Position numbers and translations under genes: made by a program
From: Pseudarthrobacter sp. NIBRBAC000502772
GTDB taxonomy: Bacteria > Actinomycetota > Actinomycetes > Actinomycetales > Micrococcaceae
Direction: 5' to 3'
DNA length: 64,000 bases
NCBI RefSeq assembly: GCF_006517235.1
Contig: NZ_CP041188.1
Location: forward strand, 1,674,001 to 1,738,000
Shown here: in pieces, positions 42,289-50,189 of the stretch
Numbering within the stretch: the stretch's first letter is position 1
Layout of the letters: every line of letters begins with the position of its first letter
Notes under the pieces: model-generated
Told to the model about the DNA's origin: nothing
Seen by the model: only the letters and a program-made list of their open reading frames with translations
The model's database searches: none

Positions 42289-43197
42289 TCAGTCGGGTGA
42301 GGAACCGGGGTCGAAGGAAGGACCGGCCGGCAGCGTCACGGCGTCGGACAGATGTGTTCCACTGTCGGCTGTGGGGAGGGACGGCCAGGACCCGCCAAGG
42401 TCAGTCGCACCCTCGGAGCCTCCGGCTGACCCGGAACTGGCCGTCCCGGCGCCATTTGCCAGGGCAGCGGGAGTCCGCGGATCAGGGTTCTGCGGCCCGT
42501 TTTCGGGGCCGGAAGGGCTTGCCGATGCCTCCGGCAGGGCCAAGCCTGAGCGGTCCTGGGCCGGGCCGAAGCCGAACCTCGGGGTGTTGGTGGCCGCCAG
42601 GCCAACAGGGCCGGCCGGTGCCGGGCTAACGCTCGCAATGCTGCCCTTCTCAACCGCGCTCGACGCCGGGAGGCTGGGAGCCGCCGTTGGCAGGGGGCCG
42701 GGTGCCGGCGTCGTACGCGGCGGCAGGCCAGGCAGCGGGGCGATGCCGGGAACGGGCAGCAGATCGGGCACGGGCAGGAGCGGCGGCAACTGCTCAGGCA
42801 GCGGCAGGACATCGGGGAGGGGAAGCGGGAGGGGCGCCTGTACCAGCGGCAGATCGGGAAGCCCGGGCACCAAGCCAGTGACGGTATCAACAGTGCTGGT
42901 AACCGCTGGCAGCGCGGGGGCAGCCAACGCGTTTGCGGCGGCCGCGGCCGAATCCGCCAGGGACGTTGCGGTTGCCAGTGCAGTTCCGCTTGAGCTCACC
43001 ACGGCGGGAGGGACCGGAACAGGAAGCGGTTTCGCAAGTGCCGCGGAAGCGGGCTGCAGGAGGTCTCCGGCATCGGGGAAGGGGCTGGACGCGGTGGCTG
43101 TTCCGGCTCCCCAGACGAGCCACGCCAACGCGGCCAGGAGGGCCAACAAGACAGGCCGGGACGCGGAGCGGCAACGAGCCCGCAGTATCGCCCCCAT
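42289..43197 (-). CDS. Secreted proline-rich protein ending SFDPGSSPD, paralogue 1
   Basis: From MGAILRARCRSAS behind GAGGGGGG, this is 302 residues. A signal peptide (about 1-37; VLLALLAALAWLVWGAGTAT) precedes a long proline/leucine/alanine-rich mature chain with repeated LPVPDLLPVPGIAPLPG-type units. No catalytic motif, membrane helix or sortase motif is present. The extreme C-terminus, SFDPGSSPD, is identical to that of the protein at 57370-58290, which has the same layout but is otherwise diverged. The family is unknown to me. It could be a cell-surface or sheath component. Earlier in-frame start at 43236 is less likely. Confidence 0.7.
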   Translation of the reverse strand: MGAILRARCRSASRPVLLALLAALAWLVWGAGTATASSPFPDAGDLLQPASAALAKPLPVPVPPAVVSSSGTALATATSLADSAAAAANALAAPALPAVTSTVDTVTGLVPGLPDLPLVQAPLPLPLPDVLPLPEQLPPLLPVPDLLPVPGIAPLPGLPPRTTPAPGPLPTAAPSLPASSAVEKGSIASVSPAPAGPVGLAATNTPRFGFGPAQDRSGLALPEASASPSGPENGPQNPDPRTPAALANGAGTASSGSAGGSEGATDLGGSWPSLPTADSGTHLSDAVTLPAGPSFDPGSSPD

Positions 43198-43299
43198 CCG
43201 ATTCCCCCCTCGTCGATGGGCACTGTCGATGGGCACTAGAGTACGCTCGGCCCCGGCCGCCGTCCAGCATTAGTTTTCGCCGCCGTCGCGCACAAAGAA

Positions 43300-43339
43300 G
43301 CCGGTGCAGCTGTTCGCGGAACGCGGCAACTGCACCGGC
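43300..43339 (-). terminator. Hairpin downstream of the DUF4383 gene
   Basis: GCCGGTGCAG (43300-43309) pairs with CTGCACCGGC (43330-43339). On the minus strand the stem is followed by TTCTTTGTG. It lies 75 bp beyond the stop at 43415. Confidence 0.6.
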
Positions 43340-43414
43340 GAGTAGGACGAAAATTCAGAACTTATGTATCATTTCTCATTCGCGGCTCCTGTATCCCGGC
43401 TTGTCATTTCCGGG

Positions 43415-43873
43415 CTATTTCCTCTCGCCGGACATGTTCCTGGAGAACAGCCAGCCAGCAGCTACCATTGCTACGCCCAGCACCAGGTGGGTCCAGTTGT
43501 CAGCCATGTTGAACGACAGGAAGTTGGCCGCCGAGTCAACGCCGACACTGAGCCCGAAAATGCTGAGGATGATGTACAGCGCGCCTGCTCCGATGAGGAA
43601 GTTCCGTGCGCCATGTTCGGTCCGGGACATCGCCCAGCCCGTTGCGCCGATGGCCAGCTGCACAATATTGAGCAGCATGGACACCTGGAACAGCCCAAGG
43701 AACATTGCATGGGAATCAGGTCCCAGGAACATCAATTCGCTGTACTGGGTGGTGACGCCGGGGATAAAGCCCAGGGCACCCACCACCAACAACAGGATAC
43801 CTACTCCCATGCCCGCATTCTGGACGTCTGCGCGCCCAAAATGAACGTGTGCATGTGGGGATGCGGTAGTCAT
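43415..43873 (-). CDS. DUF4383 membrane protein
   Basis: The protein is 152 residues from MTTASPHAHV behind GGAGGC. Four helices (GMGVGILLLVVGALGFIPGV, LFQVSMLLNIVQLAIG, LIGAGALYIILSIFGLSVGV and HLVLGVAMVAAGWLF) and the conserved TQYSELMFLG and DNWTHLVLG loops identify DUF4383. The function is unknown. These proteins are common and often multicopy in Actinobacteria. A histidine-rich N-terminus (HAHVHF) is present. The gene stands alone. Confidence 0.85.
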   Translation of the reverse strand: MTTASPHAHVHFGRADVQNAGMGVGILLLVVGALGFIPGVTTQYSELMFLGPDSHAMFLGLFQVSMLLNIVQLAIGATGWAMSRTEHGARNFLIGAGALYIILSIFGLSVGVDSAANFLSFNMADNWTHLVLGVAMVAAGWLFSRNMSGERK

Positions 43874-44079
43874 TTTTTCTGCCTCCAACCACTGATTGCG
43901 GACATTCCAATTTTACGGCGGACGCGTGGAAAAAGCGCCGAATTAGGCGCCCCGACAGTCTGAACGCCCGACGACGGCCCCATCACCGGCGGCGGTCGCC
44001 CACCTCCGCACCCGTCGCGGGTTCACAATCAGCGCGGCGGACTACGAACTCTGGTGAGGCGCGTCTCGCAGGGGAGAAT

Positions 44080-44097
44080 GAGCCTGTCGAAACCCGG
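44080..44097. repeat. Dispersed short repeat, reverse orientation
   Basis: GAGCCTGTCGAAACCCGG just upstream of the perM start; the same family as the copies near 1.1-2.7 kb. Confidence 0.65.
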
Positions 44098-44112
44098 TCC
44101 GGAGCCCCGGCC

Positions 44113-45447
44113 GTGACACCATGGGACACGATGAAACTGCGCGCTGATCAGACCGGAGACCGAGGCCTTCCCATGCCCTTGTGGCTGCAGGGAGGCCTCG
44201 AAACGGCGCAGGCTGCCATCATCTCCGCGCTCCTGGCGGTGGTTCCCATTGTGGCCGTGTGGGCCACCGCGGGCTTCCAGAACACCGCCTTTGATTCCCT
44301 GGCCCGCCTCGCCGGGCAGGGCTGGCTGCTGATTCACGGGGTGCCGCTGCAGCTCGCCGTGGTGTCCGGCGAGGCTGGTGCGGCCGGCAGCCCAGGTTCC
44401 GGCCTGCTGACCCTGGTGCCCCTCGGCCTGACCCTGATCCCGTTTTTGCTCGCCTGGCGTGCGGGGCGGCGCCTGGCCCGGGCCTCCTATACGGACCAGC
44501 TGTGGCAGGCGCTGCTCGGGTCCTGGGTGGTCTACTCGGCGTTCGGCGCTGCCACCGGCTTTGTGTGCCGCACGGCCGACGTCGTCATTAACATCTGGAT
44601 GGCAATGCTCATCCCGCTCATCCCGTTCGCCCTCGGCATGGTGATCGGCGCCCGCCGCGAGGCAGGCTCATGGAGCCGGCTGATCGGCGTCGACGCAGTC
44701 GACTGGATCTCGCGCACCAGCCAGCATTCCCGCTGGGCCGGCTCCTATTTGGGTTCCGCGGCGAAGGCGGGCTGTGTTGCCCTTCTGGCGGCGTTTGCGC
44801 TTGCCGGTGTGCTCTTGGCCGTGGACCTTTTTATCCACTGGAACCTGGTGATTGCTGTCTACGAAGCGCTCGACGCCGGCGCGGTAGGGGGTGCCGCCCT
44901 CACCATCGCGCAGCTTGGGTATCTGCCCAACCTTGTGGTTTTTGCGCTGGCCTGGGTCTCGGGCTCGGGCTTCGCCCTGGGCGTGGGCTCGCAGGTGGGG
45001 CCGCTGGGCACAGCAACCGGGCCGCTGCCGTCCATCCCGGTCTTCGCCGCCATCCCGTCGGGTCCGCTGGACTACGGGTTTATGGCACTGGTGCTGCCCG
45101 TTCTGGCGGGGATCCTGGCCGGCTGGTGGTTCCTGCGCGAAGGGGAAAACCACTTCGACGAGTGGCTCTCCATCAAGTTTGACGCGCGCTGGTTCACGGC
45201 CACGGTGTCCACGCTTGCCCTCGGCGCGCTGGTGGGCGCTGTGTCCGGTCTGCTGGCCGCGGGCCTGGCCTGGCTGGCCCGCGGCTCCGCCGGGCTGGGC
45301 CGCCTCACGGCCATCGGACCCGACCCCTTGTGGATGGGACTCTGGATTGCCGCGGAGGTGGGCATCGGCGTCGTGATCGGTTACGCAGCCGGACCGTGGC
45401 TGGAACGCCAGCAGCACGTGGATGAGGAAGCGGAACTGGCCCGCTGA
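44113..45447 (+). CDS. perM: DUF6350 membrane protein (PerM-like)
   Basis: This 444-residue polytopic membrane protein has about ten helices (for example ALLAVVPIVAVWATAG and LVPLGLTLIPFLLAWRAGRR), with ISRTSQHSRWAGSYLGSAAK and LIGVDAVDWISRT between. DUF6350 proteins sit next to purN in Actinobacteria; the mycobacterial member PerM affects cell division and persistence. The GTG at 44113 follows GGAG; an ATG at 44131 is an alternative. It precedes a small membrane gene and purN, the conserved neighbourhood. Confidence 0.84.
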   Translation: MTPWDTMKLRADQTGDRGLPMPLWLQGGLETAQAAIISALLAVVPIVAVWATAGFQNTAFDSLARLAGQGWLLIHGVPLQLAVVSGEAGAAGSPGSGLLTLVPLGLTLIPFLLAWRAGRRLARASYTDQLWQALLGSWVVYSAFGAATGFVCRTADVVINIWMAMLIPLIPFALGMVIGARREAGSWSRLIGVDAVDWISRTSQHSRWAGSYLGSAAKAGCVALLAAFALAGVLLAVDLFIHWNLVIAVYEALDAGAVGGAALTIAQLGYLPNLVVFALAWVSGSGFALGVGSQVGPLGTATGPLPSIPVFAAIPSGPLDYGFMALVLPVLAGILAGWWFLREGENHFDEWLSIKFDARWFTATVSTLALGALVGAVSGLLAAGLAWLARGSAGLGRLTAIGPDPLWMGLWIAAEVGIGVVIGYAAGPWLERQQHVDEEAELAR

Positions 45448-45474
45448 CTTTCGTGGCTGTTGCTGGCGTGGCTG

Positions 45475-45903
45475 CTACCGGAGACCCGGCAGCGAGCTTT
45501 CCAGCTGGACCCGGCAATTGGAGAGCGCCTGGTCGGTAAGAGCCTCGCGTGAGCAAGCCTGGAAGTCCTGGACCTGGCGGAAAAACAGCGCCGTGGCCAG
45601 GATGACCAGCAGCATGATCAGCGATACCACTAGCCCCGAGATGGTGCCGAACAGGACCAGCTTGGACTCCTTGAGCCGAGCCGACCGGACCAGCAGAAGG
45701 ATGCCCAGCACAAAGCTCGCCGCGGTCAGGATGCCGGTGAGCCAGAGGTAGTTGACGTCGAGCTGGTAGACGAAGAAAGCGCCCAGCACGGTGACAATGA
45801 AGATCCGGAACAGGTTGCGGGTTTTGGTGAGCGAGTCCTTGGCGGCGTCGCTGAGCGGCTGTTTGGTCCGTTGCTGGCCAGCCGGTTCCGGGGTGTTGTT
45901 CAT
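45475..45903 (-). CDS. Hypothetical three-helix membrane protein
   Basis: The protein is 142 residues. After a polar N-terminus (MNNTPEPAGQQRTKQPLSD) come helices LFRIFIVTVLGAFFVYQL, WLTGILTAASFVLGILLLV and LVLFGTISGLVVSLIMLLVI. The last 40 residues (FFRQVQDFQACSREALTDQA to the end) hold two cysteines that could form a disulfide outside the membrane. The family is not recognised. It is convergent with perM and divergent from purN. Confidence 0.76.
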   Translation of the reverse strand: MNNTPEPAGQQRTKQPLSDAAKDSLTKTRNLFRIFIVTVLGAFFVYQLDVNYLWLTGILTAASFVLGILLLVRSARLKESKLVLFGTISGLVVSLIMLLVILATALFFRQVQDFQACSREALTDQALSNCRVQLESSLPGLR

Positions 45904-45942
45904 GTTTTCCAGCCTACGCGAGCGTGCCCATAAGCTAGACCC

Positions 45943-46506
45943 ATGCGCATCGTAGTCCTCGTTTCCGGCACCGGGTCCAATCTCCAGTCAGTCATCGACG
46001 CCGTCAAGGCAGGGGAGCTGGACGTGGAAATCGCGGCGGTGGGTGCCGACCGGGAGGGGACCTACGGCGTCGAACGCTCCTCGGAAGCCGGGCTGGAGAC
46101 GTTTGTGGTCAACTTCAACTCCTTCCCCACCCGCGACGAATGGGATGCCGCACTGACCGCCCGCGTGGCGTCCTACGCCCCGGACGTGGTGGTCTCCTCA
46201 GGCTTTATGCGCATCGTCAGCGCCGATTTCATCGCTGCCTTCAACGGCAAGTACCTCAACACCCACCCCGCCCTGCTGCCCGCCTTCCCCGGCGCCCACG
46301 GCGTGCGCGATGCCATGGCCTACGGCGTGAAGGTCACCGGCTGCACGGTGCACTGGGCCGACGCCGGGGTGGACACCGGGCCCATCATCGCCCAGGAAGC
46401 CGTCACGATTGAACCGGGCGACACCGAGGAATCCCTGCACGAACGCATCAAGGTGGTGGAGCGCCGCCTCCTGGTCAACACCCTGGCAGCCCTCGCCGCC
46501 GCCTGA
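45943..46506 (+). CDS. purN: Phosphoribosylglycinamide formyltransferase
   Basis: This 187-residue enzyme transfers a formyl group from 10-formyl-THF to GAR, step three of purine synthesis. MRIVVLVSGTGSNLQSVIDA is the phosphate-binding start. NTHPALLPAFPGAHGVRDAM holds the catalytic asparagine and histidine, and HWADAGVDTGPIIAQEAV the catalytic aspartate. The length is standard. purH lies 1.6 kb further on, with an oppositely oriented MFS gene placed between the two. Confidence 0.96.
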   Translation: MRIVVLVSGTGSNLQSVIDAVKAGELDVEIAAVGADREGTYGVERSSEAGLETFVVNFNSFPTRDEWDAALTARVASYAPDVVVSSGFMRIVSADFIAAFNGKYLNTHPALLPAFPGAHGVRDAMAYGVKVTGCTVHWADAGVDTGPIIAQEAVTIEPGDTEESLHERIKVVERRLLVNTLAALAAA

Positions 46507-46512
46507 TTTTCT

Positions 46513-46595
46513 CGAATGCTCTATCACCTACAGTCGCTCTGAGGGCTGAGAACGACCGCAAGTGATAGAGCATTGCGGGCGTCGGAGAGCATTCG
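46513..46595. repeat. Competing inverted repeats between purN and the MFS gene
   Basis: AATGCTCTATCAC (46515-46527) pairs perfectly with GTGATAGAGCATT (46562-46574). The overlapping CGAATGCTCT (46513-46522) also pairs perfectly with AGAGCATTCG (46586-46595). The two foldings exclude each other. The GTGATAGAGCATT half resembles the repeat at 61847-61892. Confidence 0.8.
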
Positions 46596-46609
46596 GGTGA
46601 CGCCGGGGG

Positions 46610-47962
46610 CTACTCGAGGCGGCGCTGCTTGGTTTCGGGGGAGAAGAACGCCATCCACAGGACGGCCACCAGCACCAGCCCGCCGGCCAGGGCGAAGGAC
46701 GTGGCCAGGCCGAGTTCGGGCCAGAAGTAGTTCGCAAATATCAGCGGCCCAAAACCAGCCCCCAGCCGCGAAAATGTTGACGCCCAGCCGAAACCCGTGC
46801 CGCGGAGCTCGGTGGGGTACAGCTCAGACACGTACGCGTAGAGCACCGGAATCGCTATCTGCACCACAAAGCCGAATACCAGGAGCCAGAACACGGCTGC
46901 GGTGGGGATGTCCACCACAATCGCCACGATCACCAGGGTCAGTGCGGACAGCGGGCCGGTGATGGCCAGGATCCATTTGCGGCCCACACGCTCCACCAGC
47001 AGCGCTGCCACAACAACACCCAGGAGCCCAACCGCGGCCATGGACGCCGTGGTCACAAACGCCTTGTACTCGGCGAAGCCCGCGCCGATCAGGATCCGCG
47101 GCATCCATGTCAGGGACAGGTAGTAGACCAGCAGGATGCTGAAAAACAGGGCCCAGGCCGTGGCCGTGATCTTCCAGTTGAACTGCCACACCAGCCGCAG
47201 CTGGTGCCATGCGCTGCCGGCGGAGAGCCGCGGAACTTCCTGCGCGTCGGGCAGGCTGTAGGCGCGGGGTTCGGCGCCCGTTGCCGCCACGAGGTCGTCG
47301 ATGACCTTGGCAGCTTCGTCGCGGCGGCCCTTGCGGATGAGGAACAGCGGCGACTCCGGGACGCTGCGCCGGACCCAGAACACCAGGAGCGCAGGCAGCA
47401 CCATCACCAGCATTGTCAGCCGCCAGTCGCCGAACACCGCCACGAGGCCGGCGGACACAAAACCGGCAAGGGCCGCGCCCACCGGCCACCAGCCGTCCAT
47501 CGCGGTGAGGACCTTCCCGCGCTGCTTGCGTGGTGTGAACTCACCCACCAGCGCGTAGTCCACCGGAATGCAGCCGCCCAGACCAAAGCCGGCCATAAAG
47601 CGGAACACGCAGAACCAGATCAAGTCGGGGGAGAAGGCGCCCAGGACCGTGAAGAGCGAGAAAATCAGCAGCGTGGCCGTAAACGCCTTCTTGCGCCCGA
47701 TCGTGTCCGCGATGGTGCCCCACACAAACGCGCCCAGGGCCATGCCGATCAGGTTGGACGTACCCACCCAGGCCACCTCGCCGGGAGCCAGGGCCCAGTG
47801 CGTCGAGAGCAGCGGGATGAGGATGCCGTTAAGCGTCACGTCCCACGCATCGAACATGAAGCCAAGGCCGCCGATCACGAAGATCCTGCCCTGGACTTTC
47901 CAACGCCAGGGCAGTTCCTGGACCACCTGTTCGCCGCTGGGCACAGTGGTGTAAGTATTCAT
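46610..47962 (-). CDS. MFS transporter, sugar/metabolite:proton symporter type
   Basis: This 450-residue permease has 12 helices. It starts MNTYTTVPSGEQVVQEL behind CACAGGAGGC; the longer frame to 48151 overlaps the purH start. GLGFMFDAWDVTLNGILIPL and GTIADTIGRKKAFTATLLI (motif A) are followed by YALVGEFTPRKQRGKVLTAM and SELYPTELRGTGFGWASTFS, which fit the SV2/sialate- and aromatic-acid-type MFS branch. The substrate is unknown. It is convergent with purN and divergent from purH and so separates them. Confidence 0.88.
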   Translation of the reverse strand: MNTYTTVPSGEQVVQELPWRWKVQGRIFVIGGLGFMFDAWDVTLNGILIPLLSTHWALAPGEVAWVGTSNLIGMALGAFVWGTIADTIGRKKAFTATLLIFSLFTVLGAFSPDLIWFCVFRFMAGFGLGGCIPVDYALVGEFTPRKQRGKVLTAMDGWWPVGAALAGFVSAGLVAVFGDWRLTMLVMVLPALLVFWVRRSVPESPLFLIRKGRRDEAAKVIDDLVAATGAEPRAYSLPDAQEVPRLSAGSAWHQLRLVWQFNWKITATAWALFFSILLVYYLSLTWMPRILIGAGFAEYKAFVTTASMAAVGLLGVVVAALLVERVGRKWILAITGPLSALTLVIVAIVVDIPTAAVFWLLVFGFVVQIAIPVLYAYVSELYPTELRGTGFGWASTFSRLGAGFGPLIFANYFWPELGLATSFALAGGLVLVAVLWMAFFSPETKQRRLE

Positions 47963-48104
47963 CGCAGCCTCCTGTGAAAACTCTAACCGTGCCCACTGAC
48001 GTTCACACTGAGGCCGGCAAGCGGGGCAAACCGCACAACACGATAAACTGGGCCCATCCCCACCAACCGCGGCACTGTTCCGCGAGATCAGACGGAGACT
48101 TTTT

Positions 48105-49799
48105 GTGAGCGTCACGCAGCCTGACCGTGTATCCATCGACCGTGTTCCCATCCGCCGGGCGCTGATCTCGGTCTACGACAAGACCGGTCTGGAGGATCTC
48201 GCCAAGGGCCTGCACGCAGCCGGCGTGAAGATCGTCTCCACCGGTTCCACGGCCAAGAAGATCGCCGCGGCCGGTATCCCGGTCCAGGAAGTCGAAGAAG
48301 TCACCGGGTCTCCGGAAATGCTGGACGGCCGCGTCAAGACGCTGCACCCGCGCGTCCACGGCGGCATCCTGGCGGACCGCCGCGTTCCCGCGCACATGGA
48401 AACCCTCGCAGGCATGGAAATTGAAACCTTCGACCTGGTGGTGGTGAACCTCTACCCGTTCGTTGAGACCGTGAAGTCCGGCGCCGCGCAGGACGATGTC
48501 GTTGAACAGATCGACATCGGCGGCCCCGCCATGGTCCGTTCGGCAGCGAAAAACCACGCCGCCGTCGCCATTGTTGTTGACCCCACGTTCTACGGTTCCG
48601 TGGTCACCGCCGCCGCTGAGGGCGGTTTTGACCTGAAGACCCGACGCCGGCTGGCCGCCAAGGCGTTCGCCCACACCGCGTCCTACGACAACGCCGTGGC
48701 CACCTGGACTGCCAGCCAGTTCCTGGATGAAGACGGCGACGGCGTCATCGACTGGCCTGCCTACGCCGGCCTGTCGCTGGAGCGCTCCGAGGTTCTCCGC
48801 TACGGCGAAAACCCGCACCAGCAGGCCGCGCTCTACGTGGACAAGGCCGCCCCGGCCGGCATCGCGCAGGCGGACCAGCTGCACGGCAAGGCCATGAGCT
48901 ACAACAACTTCGTCGACGCCGACGCCGCCCTCCGCGCCGCGTTCGACTTCGCCGAGCCCGCCGTCGCCATCATCAAGCACGCCAACCCGTGCGGTGTCGC
49001 CGTTGGTTCCGCTGATGCTGCAGACCCGATCGCCGACGCCCACGCCAAGGCCCACGCCTGCGACCCCGTTTCCGCCTTCGGCGGCGTCATCGCTGCCAAC
49101 CGGACGGTCACCGCAGCCATGGCACAGACCGTTGCCGGCATCTTCACCGAGGTTGTCATCGCCCCGGACTTCGAGCCGGCAGCCGTGGAGATCCTCGCCA
49201 AGAAGAAGAACATCCGCCTGCTCGCACTGCCCGAGGGCTACGGCCGCTACCCGGCCGAAATGCGCCAGGTCTCCGGCGGTGTCCTGGTACAGATGAGCGA
49301 CAAGGTGGACGCCGACGGCGACAACCCCGCCAACTGGACTCTCGCCGCCGGCGAAGCCGCTGACGAAAAGACCCTCGCGGACCTGGCCTTCGCCTGGACC
49401 GCCTGCCGCGCCGCCAAGTCCAACGCCATCCTGATCGCCGATCATGGTGCAGCTGTGGGCATCGGCATGGGCCAGGTCAACCGCCTGGACTCCTGCCGCC
49501 TGGCCGTCGAGCGGGCCAACACGCTGGGCGTTTCGGTGGAGTCCGACGTCGAAGGTGCTGGCGGTGCGGCTGGTCCGTCGACAGCAGAGGCGACCGTTGC
49601 ACCCGAGCGTGCCCGCGGCGCCGTTGCAGCCTCCGACGCGTTCTTTCCCTTCGCTGACGGCCTGCAGATCCTGATCGATGCCGGTGTACGCGCCGTGGTC
49701 CAGCCGGGCGGTTCCGTCCGGGATGAGGAAGTCGTCGCCGCGGCCAACGCAGCCGGCATCACCATGTACTTCACGGGCGCCCGCCACTTCTTCCACTAA
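48105..49799 (+). CDS. purH: Bifunctional AICAR transformylase / IMP cyclohydrolase
   Basis: This 564-residue enzyme catalyses the last two steps of IMP synthesis. The cyclohydrolase (about 18-160) starts [20 protein letters not shown] and has [16 protein letters not shown]. The transformylase (about 165-563) has [15 protein letters not shown], the KHANPCG motif and [20 protein letters not shown] near the end. A short alanine-rich insert ([19 protein letters not shown]) breaks a usually compact loop near residue 490. The start is GTG. It is followed by a split 48-bp repeat and a strong terminator. Confidence 0.96.
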   Translation: MSVTQPDRVSIDRVPIRRALISVYDKTGLEDLAKGLHAAGVKIVSTGSTAKKIAAAGIPVQEVEEVTGSPEMLDGRVKTLHPRVHGGILADRRVPAHMETLAGMEIETFDLVVVNLYPFVETVKSGAAQDDVVEQIDIGGPAMVRSAAKNHAAVAIVVDPTFYGSVVTAAAEGGFDLKTRRRLAAKAFAHTASYDNAVATWTASQFLDEDGDGVIDWPAYAGLSLERSEVLRYGENPHQQAALYVDKAAPAGIAQADQLHGKAMSYNNFVDADAALRAAFDFAEPAVAIIKHANPCGVAVGSADAADPIADAHAKAHACDPVSAFGGVIAANRTVTAAMAQTVAGIFTEVVIAPDFEPAAVEILAKKKNIRLLALPEGYGRYPAEMRQVSGGVLVQMSDKVDADGDNPANWTLAAGEAADEKTLADLAFAWTACRAAKSNAILIADHGAAVGIGMGQVNRLDSCRLAVERANTLGVSVESDVEGAGGAAGPSTAEATVAPERARGAVAASDAFFPFADGLQILIDAGVRAVVQPGGSVRDEEVVAAANAAGITMYFTGARHFFH

Positions 49800-49811
49800 T
49801 CCCCGCCGGCT

Positions 49812-49915
49812 CCCTAACCTCGCAAGGCCCCACCAGCTCCCTCCCTCGCAAGCTCGGGTCGGGGCCCTCGCTGGAGCGGTTCCACGGTCAGGGAACCCTG
49901 CCGGCGTGGGCCCAG
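49812..49915. repeat. 48-bp repeat, split copy 3, after purH
   Basis: The front of the repeat (CCCTAACCTCGCAAG, 49812-49826) and its back (CAGGGAACCCTGCCGGCGTG plus GGCCCAG, 49889-49915) are separated by about 60 bp. The insert itself contains another CTCGCAAGCTCGG piece. It starts 12 bp after the purH stop. Confidence 0.8.
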
Positions 49916-49926
49916 GGTTAAACGTC

Positions 49927-49963
49927 GACGGCGCCTGTCCCCACTGAGGGGACAGGCGCCGTC
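49927..49963 (+). terminator. Terminator after purH
   Basis: GACGGCGCCTGTCCCC (49927-49942) pairs perfectly with GGGGACAGGCGCCGTC (49948-49963) over ACTGA, a 16-bp stem. Confidence 0.88.
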
Positions 49964-49979
49964 GGGCCTTAACGGGCAG

Positions 49980-50189
49980 CTAGGAAGGACGTGGTGCCGG
50001 GTCCGCGCCCCGCTGCATGAGGCGCGGACCCCCTTCCGGCAGCCGAAGCTCCCGGGGCTTTGCAGCGGCCATGCGCTGTTTGGTCCAGTACTCGAGGATC
50101 TCCTCGCGGGGCTGGCCCGATTTGCTGTGGCTGACGGATCCGTTCCCGGATGCCTCGTCAGGCGAGGTTTTCCTAGGCTGCTGCGGCAC
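49980..50189 (-). CDS. Small protein with a YWTxxRMxxAxP motif, overlapping the protease gene
   Basis: The protein is 69 residues from a GTG that overlaps the last 17 bp of the upstream protease gene. Its centre reads EEILEYWTKQRMAAAKP. The same spacing (YWTxxRMxxAxP) is found in the pro-region of the protease just upstream (YWTSDRMRAAIP). The motif is common in pro-regions of actinobacterial secreted peptidases. No signal or domain is seen. It could be a separate small protein or a leftover N-terminal part of a second protease. Confidence 0.6.
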   Translation of the reverse strand: MPQQPRKTSPDEASGNGSVSHSKSGQPREEILEYWTKQRMAAAKPRELRLPEGGPRLMQRGADPAPRPS

